The notes beneath the pieces were generated by a model. That model did no database searches. It saw only the letters and a program-made list of their open reading frames with translations, and had not been told where the DNA came from. From Chthonomonadales bacterium (GTDB lineage Bacteria > Armatimonadota > Chthonomonadetes > Chthonomonadales > CAJBBX01): DNA of 48,032 nt. The translations under genes were made by a program, and so were the position numbers. Where the stretch lies: contig JAAYVH010000325.1 in assembly GCA_012517255.1 (NCBI GenBank), positions 1 through 48,032 of the forward strand. Direction: 5' to 3'. Below, piece after piece: positions 34,738 through 43,379 of this stretch (position 1 is its first letter; each line of letters opens with the position of its first letter).

Positions 34738-35736
34738 TCAAGTCGCCAGCACCTCCGATACAGCCACAGGTCTCTTCTCATCCGCCGAGCGATAGGCGCA
34801 TTCTGCCATCGCCACGGCCATCCTGCCGTCATGGCCCGTGAAGAGGGGCTTGGCATCGTTGGTGATCGCCTCTATCCACGATGACAGCTCGCGGTCGTAG
34901 GGGTTCAGGCCGCTGATGTCGGCCTGCAGCACCTCCGTCACCTGACCGTCCACCGGCTGGTAGCGGAGGGAGCCGCTGAAGCCGCCGTGCACGAGGTTCC
35001 CCTTCGTGCTCTGCAGATGGACGCGGTATTCGCCGATGGGCGACGACATGCTTGTGTGGAGGCAGCCAGTCCCGCCGTTCTCGAACTCGAGCAGGACGTA
35101 GGCCTGGTCCTCATAGTCCATGCCGCGCATGATGTTGTCCATGAGTGCGTACACGCGCACAGGCTCGCCCATGATGAACCGCATGTAGTCGAGCTCATGG
35201 ACGTTGACCTCCAGCAGCAAACCTCCGGCGAGCTTGCGCTTCGCTCGCCACCCCGAATGGAACGCTTGGCCATAGCCGGCGCGGATCACCGATATCGCCC
35301 GCGGTTCGCCGATGTGCCCCTCGTTGATCACCGAGCGCGAATAGGCGAACAGCGGGAAGAGCCGAAGCACCTGACCCACAAACAGCAGGACGCCAGCCTC
35401 GTCGCAAGCCGCAATCATCTGGTCGCACTCCGCCACGGTCACGCCCAGCGGCTTCTCGCAGAATATAGGCCTTCGAGCGGCGGCGGCGGCAAGCACGTTG
35501 TCCAGATGCGCCCCCGGCGGAGACCCGACGATGACGGCGTCCACGTCAGGTCGGTTGCAGAGTTCCTCGGCAGAGGCCGCCGTATCCGCCATGAACTCCG
35601 AGGCGGCAGCCGCGAGGCTTTCGGGATCCGGGTCGGTGACTGCCGCGACCCGGCACCGCCCAAGCTTGACGCACCGACGAGCAAGATCGCGCGCCATGTT
35701 GCCGCACCCGATCACACCGATGTTCACGTAGTCCAC
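34738..35736 (-). CDS. Gfo/Idh/MocA family oxidoreductase (cytoplasmic, first of three)
   Basis: A 332-residue dehydrogenase-like protein. It starts MDYVNIGVIGCGNMARDLARR, a Rossmann opening, and has IFCEKPLGVTVAECDQMI and LEVNVHELDYMRF. GTG 35736 is chosen because AGGAGG lies seven bases upstream and the protein begins at the fold; the longer ATG reading adds 20 unlike residues. No signal peptide. The 90 bases to its right-facing neighbour at 34647 show no clear terminator. Substrate, probably a sugar or inositol, is unknown. Confidence 0.9.
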   Translation of the reverse strand: MDYVNIGVIGCGNMARDLARRCVKLGRCRVAAVTDPDPESLAAAASEFMADTAASAEELCNRPDVDAVIVGSPPGAHLDNVLAAAAARRPIFCEKPLGVTVAECDQMIAACDEAGVLLFVGQVLRLFPLFAYSRSVINEGHIGEPRAISVIRAGYGQAFHSGWRAKRKLAGGLLLEVNVHELDYMRFIMGEPVRVYALMDNIMRGMDYEDQAYVLLEFENGGTGCLHTSMSSPIGEYRVHLQSTKGNLVHGGFSGSLRYQPVDGQVTEVLQADISGLNPYDRELSSWIEAITNDAKPLFTGHDGRMAVAMAECAYRSADEKRPVAVSEVLAT

Positions 35737-35824
35737 GGCCTCACCTCCTGTGACAGATGTGGGCGATACTAGAGCATCATCGTTCGCGTTGGCCATGTTG
35801 CACCAAGAGTCCTACCGTCAGATT

Positions 35825-35839
35825 CCCGCAGCATGCGGG
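35825..35839 (-). other. Small hairpin between two oxidoreductase genes
   Basis: CCCGCA-TGC-TGCGGG on the minus strand is a perfect six-pair stem five bases after the stop of the gene at 35844-36827, inside a 107-base gap. It has no T-run. It may reduce read-through into the last oxidoreductase gene. Confidence 0.35.
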
Positions 35840-35843
35840 GAGA

Positions 35844-36827
35844 CTACCGCACCGCAACGACCTTGCCCGACTCGGCAGACCGATAGGCCGCAAGCGCGAC
35901 TTCCACAGCCCTGAGCCCGTCCTCGCCGGTGATCGGTACCGGCGTTCCGTCGCGAACTGCCGCGACAAACGACTGCAGCATGAGCAGATCAATGTTGCTG
36001 CCCCAGGGTACCCAGCTCACCCCGCCGGTCCGGTCCGAATACACCACAAGGTTCTGCGAGAACATGTCGAGGGTCAGGACGCCTCGCTCGCACGTAACAT
36101 TCATGGTCACGTCGCCCCACGTCGGGAAGGACTTGGGCCTCGACCACGATGAGTCGAGCGTCGCAAAGACCCCCTTGTCGAAGGCCATCGTCAGAAAGCC
36201 GATATCCTCGAAGTCCTGACCGAACATCCGGTTGGATGTCTCGGCGTAGACCTCGGCAACCTCCTGACCGGTGATCCATCGCATCAGGTCCGTGACGTGC
36301 ACGGTGTGGTCAATCACGGCGCCGCCGCCGCTGAGTTCCTTCTGGACGAACCAGCCGAACGGGCATCGGCCGCGATTGGTGCCGCGGATGGCCAGAATGG
36401 CGCCTGCCTGTCCGCTGTCCACCGTGGCTTTGAGGCGGGCCATGGCCGGACTGAACCGGCACGGAAAGGCCGTCATGAGCTGAACCCCCGCATAGCGACA
36501 CGCCGCGATCATGGCCTCGGCGTCCGCGACGGTGGTCGCGAGCGGCTTCTCGCATAGAATATGCTTGCCTGCCGCGGCCGCCATCTCGCACAGTTCGCGA
36601 TGGCGCACATTCTCCGAACCGATCACCACAGCCTGGATGTCGGCTTTGAGCAGGTCTTCGTAGCTGGCGAATGCCTGAGTGCTGAACTGTGCCGCCGATT
36701 CGCGGGCTCTCGCCAGATCATGGTCGGCAATACCGACCAGCTCCGCCTCGGCTATCTCGTTGATGGCGCCGGCATAGCTGTACGCGTGCATGTGCGCCAT
36801 GCTCATGATTCCTATGCGTACTGACAT
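35844..36827 (-). CDS. Gfo/Idh/MocA family oxidoreductase (second of three)
   Basis: A 327-residue protein starting MSVRIGIMSMAHMHAYSYAG. The usual Gly-x-Gly-x-x-Gly of the nucleotide site is replaced by MSMAHMHAYSY. The EKP motif is intact (HILCEKPLATTVADAEAMI), as is VIDHTVHVTDLMRWITG. AGGAGA precedes ATG 36827. It lies 26 bases after the third oxidoreductase and is probably in one transcript with it. The altered Gly motif occurs in some family members but leaves cofactor binding uncertain. Confidence 0.88.
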   Translation of the reverse strand: MSVRIGIMSMAHMHAYSYAGAINEIAEAELVGIADHDLARARESAAQFSTQAFASYEDLLKADIQAVVIGSENVRHRELCEMAAAAGKHILCEKPLATTVADAEAMIAACRYAGVQLMTAFPCRFSPAMARLKATVDSGQAGAILAIRGTNRGRCPFGWFVQKELSGGGAVIDHTVHVTDLMRWITGQEVAEVYAETSNRMFGQDFEDIGFLTMAFDKGVFATLDSSWSRPKSFPTWGDVTMNVTCERGVLTLDMFSQNLVVYSDRTGGVSWVPWGSNIDLLMLQSFVAAVRDGTPVPITGEDGLRAVEVALAAYRSAESGKVVAVR

Positions 36828-36853
36828 GGGTTGTCTCCTGTCCGTTCCTGTCA

Positions 36854-37873
36854 TCAACGCAGCGCCACAGCCTGGTTGTGTGCAGCCGATTCATTCACTG
36901 CGAGCGCGATCCGTACCGCCTCCATGCCATCCTCAGGTGTCACCGACGGCGCAACGCCTTTGGCCAGGCAGTCCAGGAAGTGCTCCAGCTCCCGCTGGTA
37001 GGGGTTCACGGCCGTCGGACTCTCGGGAACCGGCACCGCAGCGCGTCCCGAGTCGGCCAGTTCCAGCGCGGCAATGTAGGGCGGCGATGCCGGCTGGTTG
37101 AAGGAGTACTCGAGGAGCCCTTCGTTGCCCGCCACTTCGAAGCTAACCTTGAAGCCGCCCGGATCGGCCCACGTACCCTCGACATGGCCGATCACGCCGG
37201 AGACGAACCTCAGCGTGACCAGCGCATAGTCCTTTTCGACCTCCAGCTCAGGATTGGTCGCGCTCTGGCCCGCCGACAGGCCCCTGGCATACACTCGCTC
37301 CACCTCGCCAAAGGTCCAGCGGAGCCAATCGAAGTCGTGAATGATCAGGTCGAGAGCAATGCCGCCGCTCCAAGCGTACTTGCCGTACCAGTTGCGCCAT
37401 GCCCGAGGGAATGGCCCGCCTCGACGCGTCCGAACGCAGGCTACCTCGCCAACGGCCCCTGCCAGCACCTGCGAACGCGCGGCGGCGAACTCGGGAAAGA
37501 AACGCAGGACCTGAGCGGGAAACAGCGGCACCCCGGCTTCGGCACATGCTGCGATCATCCGCTCGCAATCCGCGATCGTACGCCCCATTGGCTTCTCAAC
37601 GACGATCCCTCGAGGCCGATGCGCAGCCGCAAGGCACACGTACTCGGCGTGCCACGGCGTCGGCACGCACACGTCCACGATGTCGGGCTTGACAGCCGAC
37701 AGCATGGCATCGGCGTCGGTGAACGGCCTGGCGCCGATGGATGCAGCCAGCCGCGATGCCGCCTCCGAATCGCTGTCCATGACCGCCGCCACTTCGGCGC
37801 CCGGAATGTTTCCATAGCAGCGCGCGTGGGTTCCGCCCATGCCGCCGCACACAATCATGGCTATTCTGAACAT
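36854..37873 (-). CDS. Gfo/Idh/MocA family oxidoreductase (third of three)
   Basis: A 339-residue protein starting MFRIAMIVCGGMGGTHARCY, a Rossmann opening with Gly-Gly-Met-Gly-Gly. It has IVVEKPMGRTIADCERMI and LDLIIHDFDWLRW. ATG 37873 fits both the fold start and a GAGAGG site; 58 further upstream residues in the same frame are not family-like. First gene of a three-gene minus-strand run, divergent from mqnD. Confidence 0.9.
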   Translation of the reverse strand: MFRIAMIVCGGMGGTHARCYGNIPGAEVAAVMDSDSEAASRLAASIGARPFTDADAMLSAVKPDIVDVCVPTPWHAEYVCLAAAHRPRGIVVEKPMGRTIADCERMIAACAEAGVPLFPAQVLRFFPEFAAARSQVLAGAVGEVACVRTRRGGPFPRAWRNWYGKYAWSGGIALDLIIHDFDWLRWTFGEVERVYARGLSAGQSATNPELEVEKDYALVTLRFVSGVIGHVEGTWADPGGFKVSFEVAGNEGLLEYSFNQPASPPYIAALELADSGRAAVPVPESPTAVNPYQRELEHFLDCLAKGVAPSVTPEDGMEAVRIALAVNESAAHNQAVALR

Positions 37874-38102
37874 GTCTAACCCCTCTCTCCGCTGCCGATC
37901 ACGCGTGACCGAGCCGGCAGAGTCGTCCCAACACGGATCGGCGCCCGGCACAGTCAGCAACGGCGCGGACGCCTCACCTGTCACGTTCTCCGCATCGCGC
38001 GGGATTCCTCCTTGGCGCTGAACGAATCTCGGGCTCTCAGGTACCATCGTAAGCGATCCTCATCAGACAGTGCGGTCTCGAACCCGTTAGGAGGCAGCCG
38101 AC
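37874..38102. promoter_or_regulatory. Divergent intergenic region, oxidoreductase array and mqnD
   Basis: A 229-base gap between divergent genes. It holds a perfect ten-base palindrome TCACGCGTGA (37899-37908), 26 bases ahead of the oxidoreductase start, and AGGAGG (38089-38094) for mqnD. No -35/-10 pair with good spacing was found on either strand. Confidence 0.35.
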
Positions 38103-38969
38103 GTGTTATTGCGACTGGGCCACAGCCCGGATTCCGACGATGCTTTCATGTTCTGGGCCCTGGCATCTGGGCGCGTTCAATCTCCCGGATTGGAGTTTGA
38201 GCACATCCTGCGCGATATCGAAACGCTCAATACCTGGGCGCTTGAGGGCAGGCTTGAGTGCACAGCGGTATCCGCCCACGCGTACGCTCATGTGGCGTCG
38301 CGCTATGCCATCCTCTCCCACGGAGCGAGCATGGGCGACGGCTACGGTCCCAAGGTGGTCAGTTGCCGTCTGAGCGAGCCCTCGGAGCTGGAGGGCGCCC
38401 TCATCGCAGTGCCGGGCGAGATGACCAGCGCGTTCCTTGCGCTTCGTCTGTGGTGGTCCGGCGACGTCGTGCACCACAGCGGCGAGCTGAAGCGGTCGGC
38501 CCTGCGGTACCAGGTCATGCCGTTTGACTCCATCATGGAGGCCGTCCGCGATGGCTCGGCCGACGCGGGACTCATCATCCATGAGGGGCAACTTACCTAT
38601 CGCCACGTCGGTCTGAAGCAGATTGTTGACCTCGGGGCCTGGTGGAAGGAGCGGAGCGGTCTTCCGCTGCCCCTGGGCGTCAACGTGATCCGGCGCGATC
38701 TGCCCGAGGAGATCCAGCGTCAGGCGTCGGCGGCGCTGCGGGCCAGCATCGTGGCGGCGCTAGAAAACCGCCAGGAGGCTCTGCGCTACGCGCTGCAGTT
38801 CGCGCGCGGGCTCGAAAACCGCACCGCCGACGAGTTCGTAAGCATGTATGTCAACGACTGGACCGTTGACATGGGCGAGGCAGGGCGTCGGAGCATCCGC
38901 ATGTTCCTCGAAGAGGGAGCCCAGCGTGGTCTGGTACCGACGCCGCTCGAGCTCCACTTCGTGGACTGA
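38103..38969 (+). CDS. mqnD: 1,4-dihydroxy-6-naphthoate synthase MqnD
   Basis: A 288-residue periplasmic-binding-protein-fold enzyme of the futalosine route to menaquinone; it converts cyclic dehypoxanthinyl futalosine to 1,4-dihydroxy-6-naphthoate. Visible family parts are LGHSPDSDDAFMFWALA, TAVSAHAYAHVASRYAI, IAVPGEMTSAFLALRL, DAGLIIHEGQLTY and LPLPLGVNVIRRDLP, the last with the conserved Gly-Val-Asn. GTG 38103 has AGGAGG eight bases upstream. mqnC and mqnE are 6-9 kb away on the other strand; no mqnA or mqnB is in the window. It converges with the next gene over five bases. Confidence 0.95.
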   Translation: MLLRLGHSPDSDDAFMFWALASGRVQSPGLEFEHILRDIETLNTWALEGRLECTAVSAHAYAHVASRYAILSHGASMGDGYGPKVVSCRLSEPSELEGALIAVPGEMTSAFLALRLWWSGDVVHHSGELKRSALRYQVMPFDSIMEAVRDGSADAGLIIHEGQLTYRHVGLKQIVDLGAWWKERSGLPLPLGVNVIRRDLPEEIQRQASAALRASIVAALENRQEALRYALQFARGLENRTADEFVSMYVNDWTVDMGEAGRRSIRMFLEEGAQRGLVPTPLELHFVD

Positions 38970-38974
38970 GAACG

Positions 38975-39295
38975 TCAGGCGCCCTCGCCAAAGAGAGCGT
39001 TGAACCGATCGGCCAGATGACGTTCGAGCATCTCGAAGGAGAGTTCGAACGCCATCGTCCAGAGGAGGATGACGGCCTCATCCTCCGGCAGGTCGAGCAC
39101 CCGTGAGAAGAAGTCCTTGAGGATCTCCTCGTAGGTCGTCTTGGGCTCATTCAGCACGATGCGCCGCTTCAACTTCCCCTCGAACTCCTGCTGACTGAGA
39201 CCGTCGAGGAAGTCGCGTACATTGGCAGGAGTCGCGTGTTCCAGATTGCGGCCGAACTCCTTGCGGACGAGCTGCCTGAACTCCTCAATCTTCAT
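38975..39295 (-). CDS. Conserved-looking small protein of unknown function
   Basis: A 106-residue acidic, helix-rich protein. It opens MKIEEFRQLVRKEFGRNLE and includes an ATPANVRDFLDGLSQQEFEGK region and a hydrophobic helix (VILLWTMAFELSFEML). No family was recognised. It is 42 bases downstream of pfkA on the same strand and ends five bases from mqnD. Normal codon use and an in-frame position at the end of a long gene string favour a real gene. Confidence 0.6.
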   Translation of the reverse strand: MKIEEFRQLVRKEFGRNLEHATPANVRDFLDGLSQQEFEGKLKRRIVLNEPKTTYEEILKDFFSRVLDLPEDEAVILLWTMAFELSFEMLERHLADRFNALFGEGA

Positions 39296-39337
39296 GCGCG
39301 TCTGGACGCTCGCATCAGTGCGGGCCGTTTCTGACCG

Positions 39338-40327
39338 TCACCCGGCTGTGATCCGGGCGACGTCGCCGATATCGGGCGGCAGAACGCGTTTGCCGCTCAC
39401 CGCATGAGCCAATGGATAGGCGCGCACATCCTCGCCCTCACTGATTCCGACTGCGGCGCCGCTTTGCCCCTCCGCGATGAGCTTAACCGCCGTGTATCCC
39501 AGGCGCGTTGCCAGCGAACGATCGCGTGCCGTCGGTCTGCCGCCGCGCTGGATGTAGCCCAGGACCGTCAGCCGGGCTGAGATACCCGTTGATTGCTCGA
39601 TGCAGCGGGCGACATCCTCGCCCCGAGCAGCGCCCTCGGCAACGACGATGATGGAGGACTTCTTCCCCCGCTCTTGCCAGCTCCGGACTCTCGCGCACAG
39701 CTCCCCCATGTCGAAGGGCAACTCGGGAACGAGAACTGCCTCAGCGCCGCCAGCCAGACCGGACTCCATGGCGATGAACCCGGCCTCTCGACCCATCACC
39801 TCCACCACGAACACCCGCTCGTGCGCTTCGGAGGTATCTCGGATGCGGTCAATGCATTCCAGCGCGGTGTTCACCGCCGTGTCGAAGCCGATCGTGTAGA
39901 GGGTGCCCGGTATATCGTTGTCAATGGTACCGGGCACGCCGATCACGCGCACATCGCATTCCCCCACAAGAGCCGCAGCTCCGCAGTAGGTGCCGTCGCC
40001 TCCGATGGCCACCAGCCCGTCTATGCCGTGACGCTTCAGCGTCTCGATGGCGCGCTGCCGGCCCTCGGCAGTTCTGAACTCCTGGCTGCGGGCGGTACGG
40101 AGAATGGTGCCGCCGAGATAGATGATGCCGCTCACCGAGCGTGCGTCCATCGGCCTAATCTGGTCGTAGACCAGGCCGTGGAAGCCCCGCTCGATGCCCA
40201 CCACTTCCAGACCGAGACCGATGCCCGTTCGGACCACGGCGCGCAACGCGGCGTTCATTCCGGGGGCATCGCCGCCGCTGGTCAGCACTCCTATCTTGCG
40301 GACCGATGCGTTGCGCCTCTCAGACAT
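39338..40327 (-). CDS. pfkA: ATP-dependent 6-phosphofructokinase PfkA
   Basis: A 329-residue glycolytic enzyme phosphorylating fructose 6-phosphate. ATP site: LTSGGDAPGMNAALRAVVR and GGDGTYCGA. The catalytic loop is PGTIDNDIPGT and the sugar site is VVEVMGREAGFIA. Gly in GGDGT and in PGTIDND mark the ATP-using type; pyrophosphate-using enzymes carry Asp and Lys there. Start ATG 40327 overlaps the hpf stop by eight bases. Allosteric residues were not assessed. Confidence 0.96.
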   Translation of the reverse strand: MSERRNASVRKIGVLTSGGDAPGMNAALRAVVRTGIGLGLEVVGIERGFHGLVYDQIRPMDARSVSGIIYLGGTILRTARSQEFRTAEGRQRAIETLKRHGIDGLVAIGGDGTYCGAAALVGECDVRVIGVPGTIDNDIPGTLYTIGFDTAVNTALECIDRIRDTSEAHERVFVVEVMGREAGFIAMESGLAGGAEAVLVPELPFDMGELCARVRSWQERGKKSSIIVVAEGAARGEDVARCIEQSTGISARLTVLGYIQRGGRPTARDRSLATRLGYTAVKLIAEGQSGAAVGISEGEDVRAYPLAHAVSGKRVLPPDIGDVARITAG

Positions 40328-40865
40328 CGGGCTCGATCAGTCCATAGGTGCCGTCATGGCGCCGGTAGAGCGCGCATATCTCGCCGGACTCTTCGTTGCG
40401 GAAGAGGAAGAACGCATGACTGACCAGCTCCATCTGACGCGCCGCCTCGTCAACCGACATGGGCTTCATGGCATAGCGTTTGCGCCGCGCGATGACAGGG
40501 GCAAAGGGCTCTTCGTCCTCGATCTCCAGTTCCGCCTCCTCCCCGGCCTCCGACAGCTTCTCGGCCTGGGGCCGTCTCCGGTCATCGCGGACGCGTCCCT
40601 TGTACTTGACGGCCTGTCGCTCGACCTTGTCCATGACACCATTGATGCCGGCTCGCAGATCGTCGTTCCGCTCCTGACTTCGGAGCAGCACGGAGTCGCC
40701 CTCCACGGTGAACTCCACCACATAGAGCCCTCGCTCGAGCGCGGCAGACAGCTCCATGTGCTGAACATCGCCGAACAGCTTCGCCAATCGCGAAGCCTTC
40801 CGCTCAGCATACTGCCTCACCTTCTCCGGGACCGTATGGCCCGTTGCTCTGATCTCCAGTGTCAT
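40320..40865 (-). CDS. hpf: Long-form ribosome hibernation promoting factor HPF
   Basis: A 181-residue ribosome-binding protein that stalls and dimerises 70S ribosomes in stationary phase. N-terminal HPF/YfiA domain: MTLEIRATGHTVPEKVRQYA. An acidic linker follows (EAELEIEDEEPFAP), then the C-terminal dimerisation domain (AMKPMSVDEAARQMELVSHA and FRNEESGEICALYRRHDG), which defines the long form. ATG 40865 has AAGGAG upstream. It is between ispDF and pfkA on one strand. Confidence 0.95.
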   Translation of the reverse strand: MTLEIRATGHTVPEKVRQYAERKASRLAKLFGDVQHMELSAALERGLYVVEFTVEGDSVLLRSQERNDDLRAGINGVMDKVERQAVKYKGRVRDDRRRPQAEKLSEAGEEAELEIEDEEPFAPVIARRKRYAMKPMSVDEAARQMELVSHAFFLFRNEESGEICALYRRHDGTYGLIEPDV

Positions 40866-40914
40866 AGCACGCTCCTTCGTTGGGAATGGCACAGCGCCGA
40901 TCGAGTGTCTGATC

Positions 40915-42165
40915 CTAGTCCCTGCTCATGGTACGGATGACGGTGGCCACCGCGTAGCAGCCGATACCCTCATGGCGGCCAACGTATCCAAGGCCTTCGT
41001 TGGTGGTTGCCTTCAAGCCGATCCGCGTTGTCGAGATGCCGGCCGCATCGGCCAGCGCGGCCAGCATAGCCTCGCGATGCGGACCGATGCGCGGCATCTC
41101 AGCCTGAAGCGCCACATCGATGTTACTGATCTCGTACCCCTTCTCCCGGACGCGTCGAGCAGCCTCAGCAACGAACTCGCGGCTGGGCCGGTTCCGATTG
41201 CGCGGATCGGTGTTCGGGAACAGCACACCGATGTCGCTCTCGCCGACGGCCCCGAGCAGCGCATCACACACAGCATGCATTACGACGTCGGCATCCGAAT
41301 GCCCTTCGAGCCCGCGAGCATGCGGTATTTGCACGCCTCCGAGCCACAGCGGTCGTCCCTCCACCAGTCGGTGGACATCGTAGCCGATGCCGGTCCTCAC
41401 GCACGGCAGGACGGACCCGTCCGGCGCCCTCATCGGTTCGGAGGTCTCTGACCGCGATCCCGGCGTGCGCGTGCGCCCCTCCAGAATCGTCGCCAGGCGG
41501 GCGGCATCGGCAGCCGTGGTCAGCTTGATGTTGTCAGGATCGCCGGGCACAACTGCGACCGGAATGCCCGCGTTCTCAAGCAGCCCGGCTTCATCGGTCA
41601 GATCCGAAGCCGGCAACCGGCCAGAGGGATTCTCTCGTCTCATGGCATACGCCGCTTCCAGCGCCTCCCGCCTCGCCCCTTGAGGGGTCTGGACAGCCCA
41701 CAGGCCCTCGCGTGAGACAGTCTCGTTGACCAATCCATCGTCGGCGGTCCGCTTCATCGTATCGGCCACGGGAACGCCCGGCACTGCAGCGCCGACACGC
41801 GCAACTCCGTCGAGAACGGCGGCGATGGTGTCTGCGTCCACTGCGGGCCGGGCTGCATCATGTACAAGGACGACATCTACGTCCGGCGGCAACGCTCGAA
41901 GCCCGGCCTCGACGGAGTCGCACCGTGTCGGACCACCGGCAACCACGGCCGCCACCTTGGGGTGCGAGCCCCACGCCGTGCTCGCCGCGTCCCAGACCTG
42001 CGCTCCTGCAACGATCACGATCACGTCGATGCGCGGGTGTTCCGCGAGCGCGTTCACAGACCACTCGAGCGCCGTTCTGCCGGCTACCGTCACGAGGAGC
42101 TTGGGCTGACCGCTACCGAACCTTGTACCGCTGCCCGCCGCCGGCACGATAGCGCCCACTCTCAT
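40915..42165 (-). CDS. ispDF: Bifunctional IspD/IspF of the MEP isoprenoid pathway
   Basis: A 416-residue fusion. IspD half (about 1-230), cytidylyltransferase making CDP-ME: VGAIVPAAGSGTRFGSGQPK, VVAGGPTRCDSVEAGLR, VLVHDAARPAVD. IspF half (about 260-416), making the cyclodiphosphate: TGIGYDVHRLV, GHSDADVVMHAVCDALLGA, NIDVALQAEMPRI, IGLKATTNEGLGYVGRHEG. The linker is Arg/Ser/Thr-rich. ATG 42165 has GGAGGAG upstream and the nucleotide-binding site starts at once, so the 53-base overlap with the gene before it is firm. No ispE is visible. Confidence 0.97.
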   Translation of the reverse strand: MRVGAIVPAAGSGTRFGSGQPKLLVTVAGRTALEWSVNALAEHPRIDVIVIVAGAQVWDAASTAWGSHPKVAAVVAGGPTRCDSVEAGLRALPPDVDVVLVHDAARPAVDADTIAAVLDGVARVGAAVPGVPVADTMKRTADDGLVNETVSREGLWAVQTPQGARREALEAAYAMRRENPSGRLPASDLTDEAGLLENAGIPVAVVPGDPDNIKLTTAADAARLATILEGRTRTPGSRSETSEPMRAPDGSVLPCVRTGIGYDVHRLVEGRPLWLGGVQIPHARGLEGHSDADVVMHAVCDALLGAVGESDIGVLFPNTDPRNRNRPSREFVAEAARRVREKGYEISNIDVALQAEMPRIGPHREAMLAALADAAGISTTRIGLKATTNEGLGYVGRHEGIGCYAVATVIRTMSRD

Positions 42166-43285
42166 GGGACTCCTCCGTCTCGCCATTGCCATCTTTCATG
42201 CGCGCGAAGATCATTTTCCCGGCGACCGTCTGCAGCACGCTGGTGACCACCACGTCCACATTCTCGCCGATGGATCGTCGGCCATCCTCGACCACAACCA
42301 TGGTGCCGTCATCGAGATAGGCGACACCCTGATTGATCTCTTTGCCCTCGCGGATGATGGTGACCGACATGTCCTCGCCCGGCAGCACGACCGGCTTGAG
42401 CGCATTGGCCAGCTCGTTCACATTCAGGACGGTCACGCCCTGAAGCTCAGCCACCTTGTTCAGGTTGAAGTCGTTTGTTATAATCTTGGCATTGAGCTTC
42501 TTGGCGAGCATTACGAGCCGCGTGTCCACTTCGTCGTTGCGGCCAGCCTCCGGTCCGATTCGGTCGTCGAGCGTGCGGACGAGCAGCGTGAGCTCCTTCT
42601 GCATGGCATTGAGGATATCGAGGCCACGACGGCCTCGCGCTCTCTTGAGCGAGTCGCTCGAATCGGCAATGTGCTGCAGCTCATCGAGAACGAAACCTGG
42701 CACATACAGAGTGCCCTCGATGAACCCAGCCTTGCAGATGTCCGCGATGCGCCCGTCTATGATCACGTTGGTGTCCAGGAGCTTGATGCCTTCCACGGGC
42801 TGATGGCTGGCGCCCTTGCTCGCATCCGTTGGCCGGGCGATGAACAGGAACTCGTCCTTCATGCCCATGCTGGCCCTGATGCCGAGATAGACGAAAGTGA
42901 ACCCAAGCAGCGCGCCGATCGGCAGCCCTACGCCCGGCACACGCGCGAGCAGCACGAGGAACGGCAGCGTGATGAGTACGCCGATCACCACCCCCATGAC
43001 CACGGCCACCTTGTCGCGCGCCGACATGCGGTCGAGCGCGTTGCCCATGGCAACGAGCTTAGCGGCGAGTTTCGGGCCGATGATCGCGCCCAGCAGGGCT
43101 CCCAGCACGGTAGTCGCCCCGACAAGGAACTGCCGATAGCCCGGCAACGTTCTGTCGAGTTCCGCCAGCGAGGGGAACTCGCCCATCCCGTGCCAACTGA
43201 TGGACCGACTGAGCGTGAATGCGATGGCTGTGGAAATAAGCGTAAATAGGATTGCGAACCACTGCCTGAAGCCGCGCATTCCCAT
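42113..43285 (-). CDS. PIN/TRAM domain membrane protein (YacL type)
   Basis: A 390-residue protein. Four hydrophobic segments lie in the first 140 residues, for example VAVVMGVVIGVLITLPFLVL. A PIN nuclease-like domain follows (KLLDTNVIIDGRIADICKAG, VPGFVLDELQHIAD, KIITNDFNLNKVAEL), with the expected acidic residues. A TRAM RNA-binding domain follows (IREGKEINQGVAYLDDGTMV, VVVTSVLQTVAGKMIFARM). Often found next to ispD. ATG 43285 has AAGGAGG nine bases upstream. The last 17 codons overlap ispDF. The RNA target is unknown. Confidence 0.93.
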   Translation of the reverse strand: MGMRGFRQWFAILFTLISTAIAFTLSRSISWHGMGEFPSLAELDRTLPGYRQFLVGATTVLGALLGAIIGPKLAAKLVAMGNALDRMSARDKVAVVMGVVIGVLITLPFLVLLARVPGVGLPIGALLGFTFVYLGIRASMGMKDEFLFIARPTDASKGASHQPVEGIKLLDTNVIIDGRIADICKAGFIEGTLYVPGFVLDELQHIADSSDSLKRARGRRGLDILNAMQKELTLLVRTLDDRIGPEAGRNDEVDTRLVMLAKKLNAKIITNDFNLNKVAELQGVTVLNVNELANALKPVVLPGEDMSVTIIREGKEINQGVAYLDDGTMVVVEDGRRSIGENVDVVVTSVLQTVAGKMIFARMKDGNGETEESHESGRYRAGGGQRYKVR

Positions 43286-43379
43286 GTCCCGATCCCTCCT
43301 TTCTGTCAGATTCGGATTGCAGACCCTCCCGTCAGTCGCGGGATCCACTCCGCTATGCGCCCTACACCGCATCTGCGAA

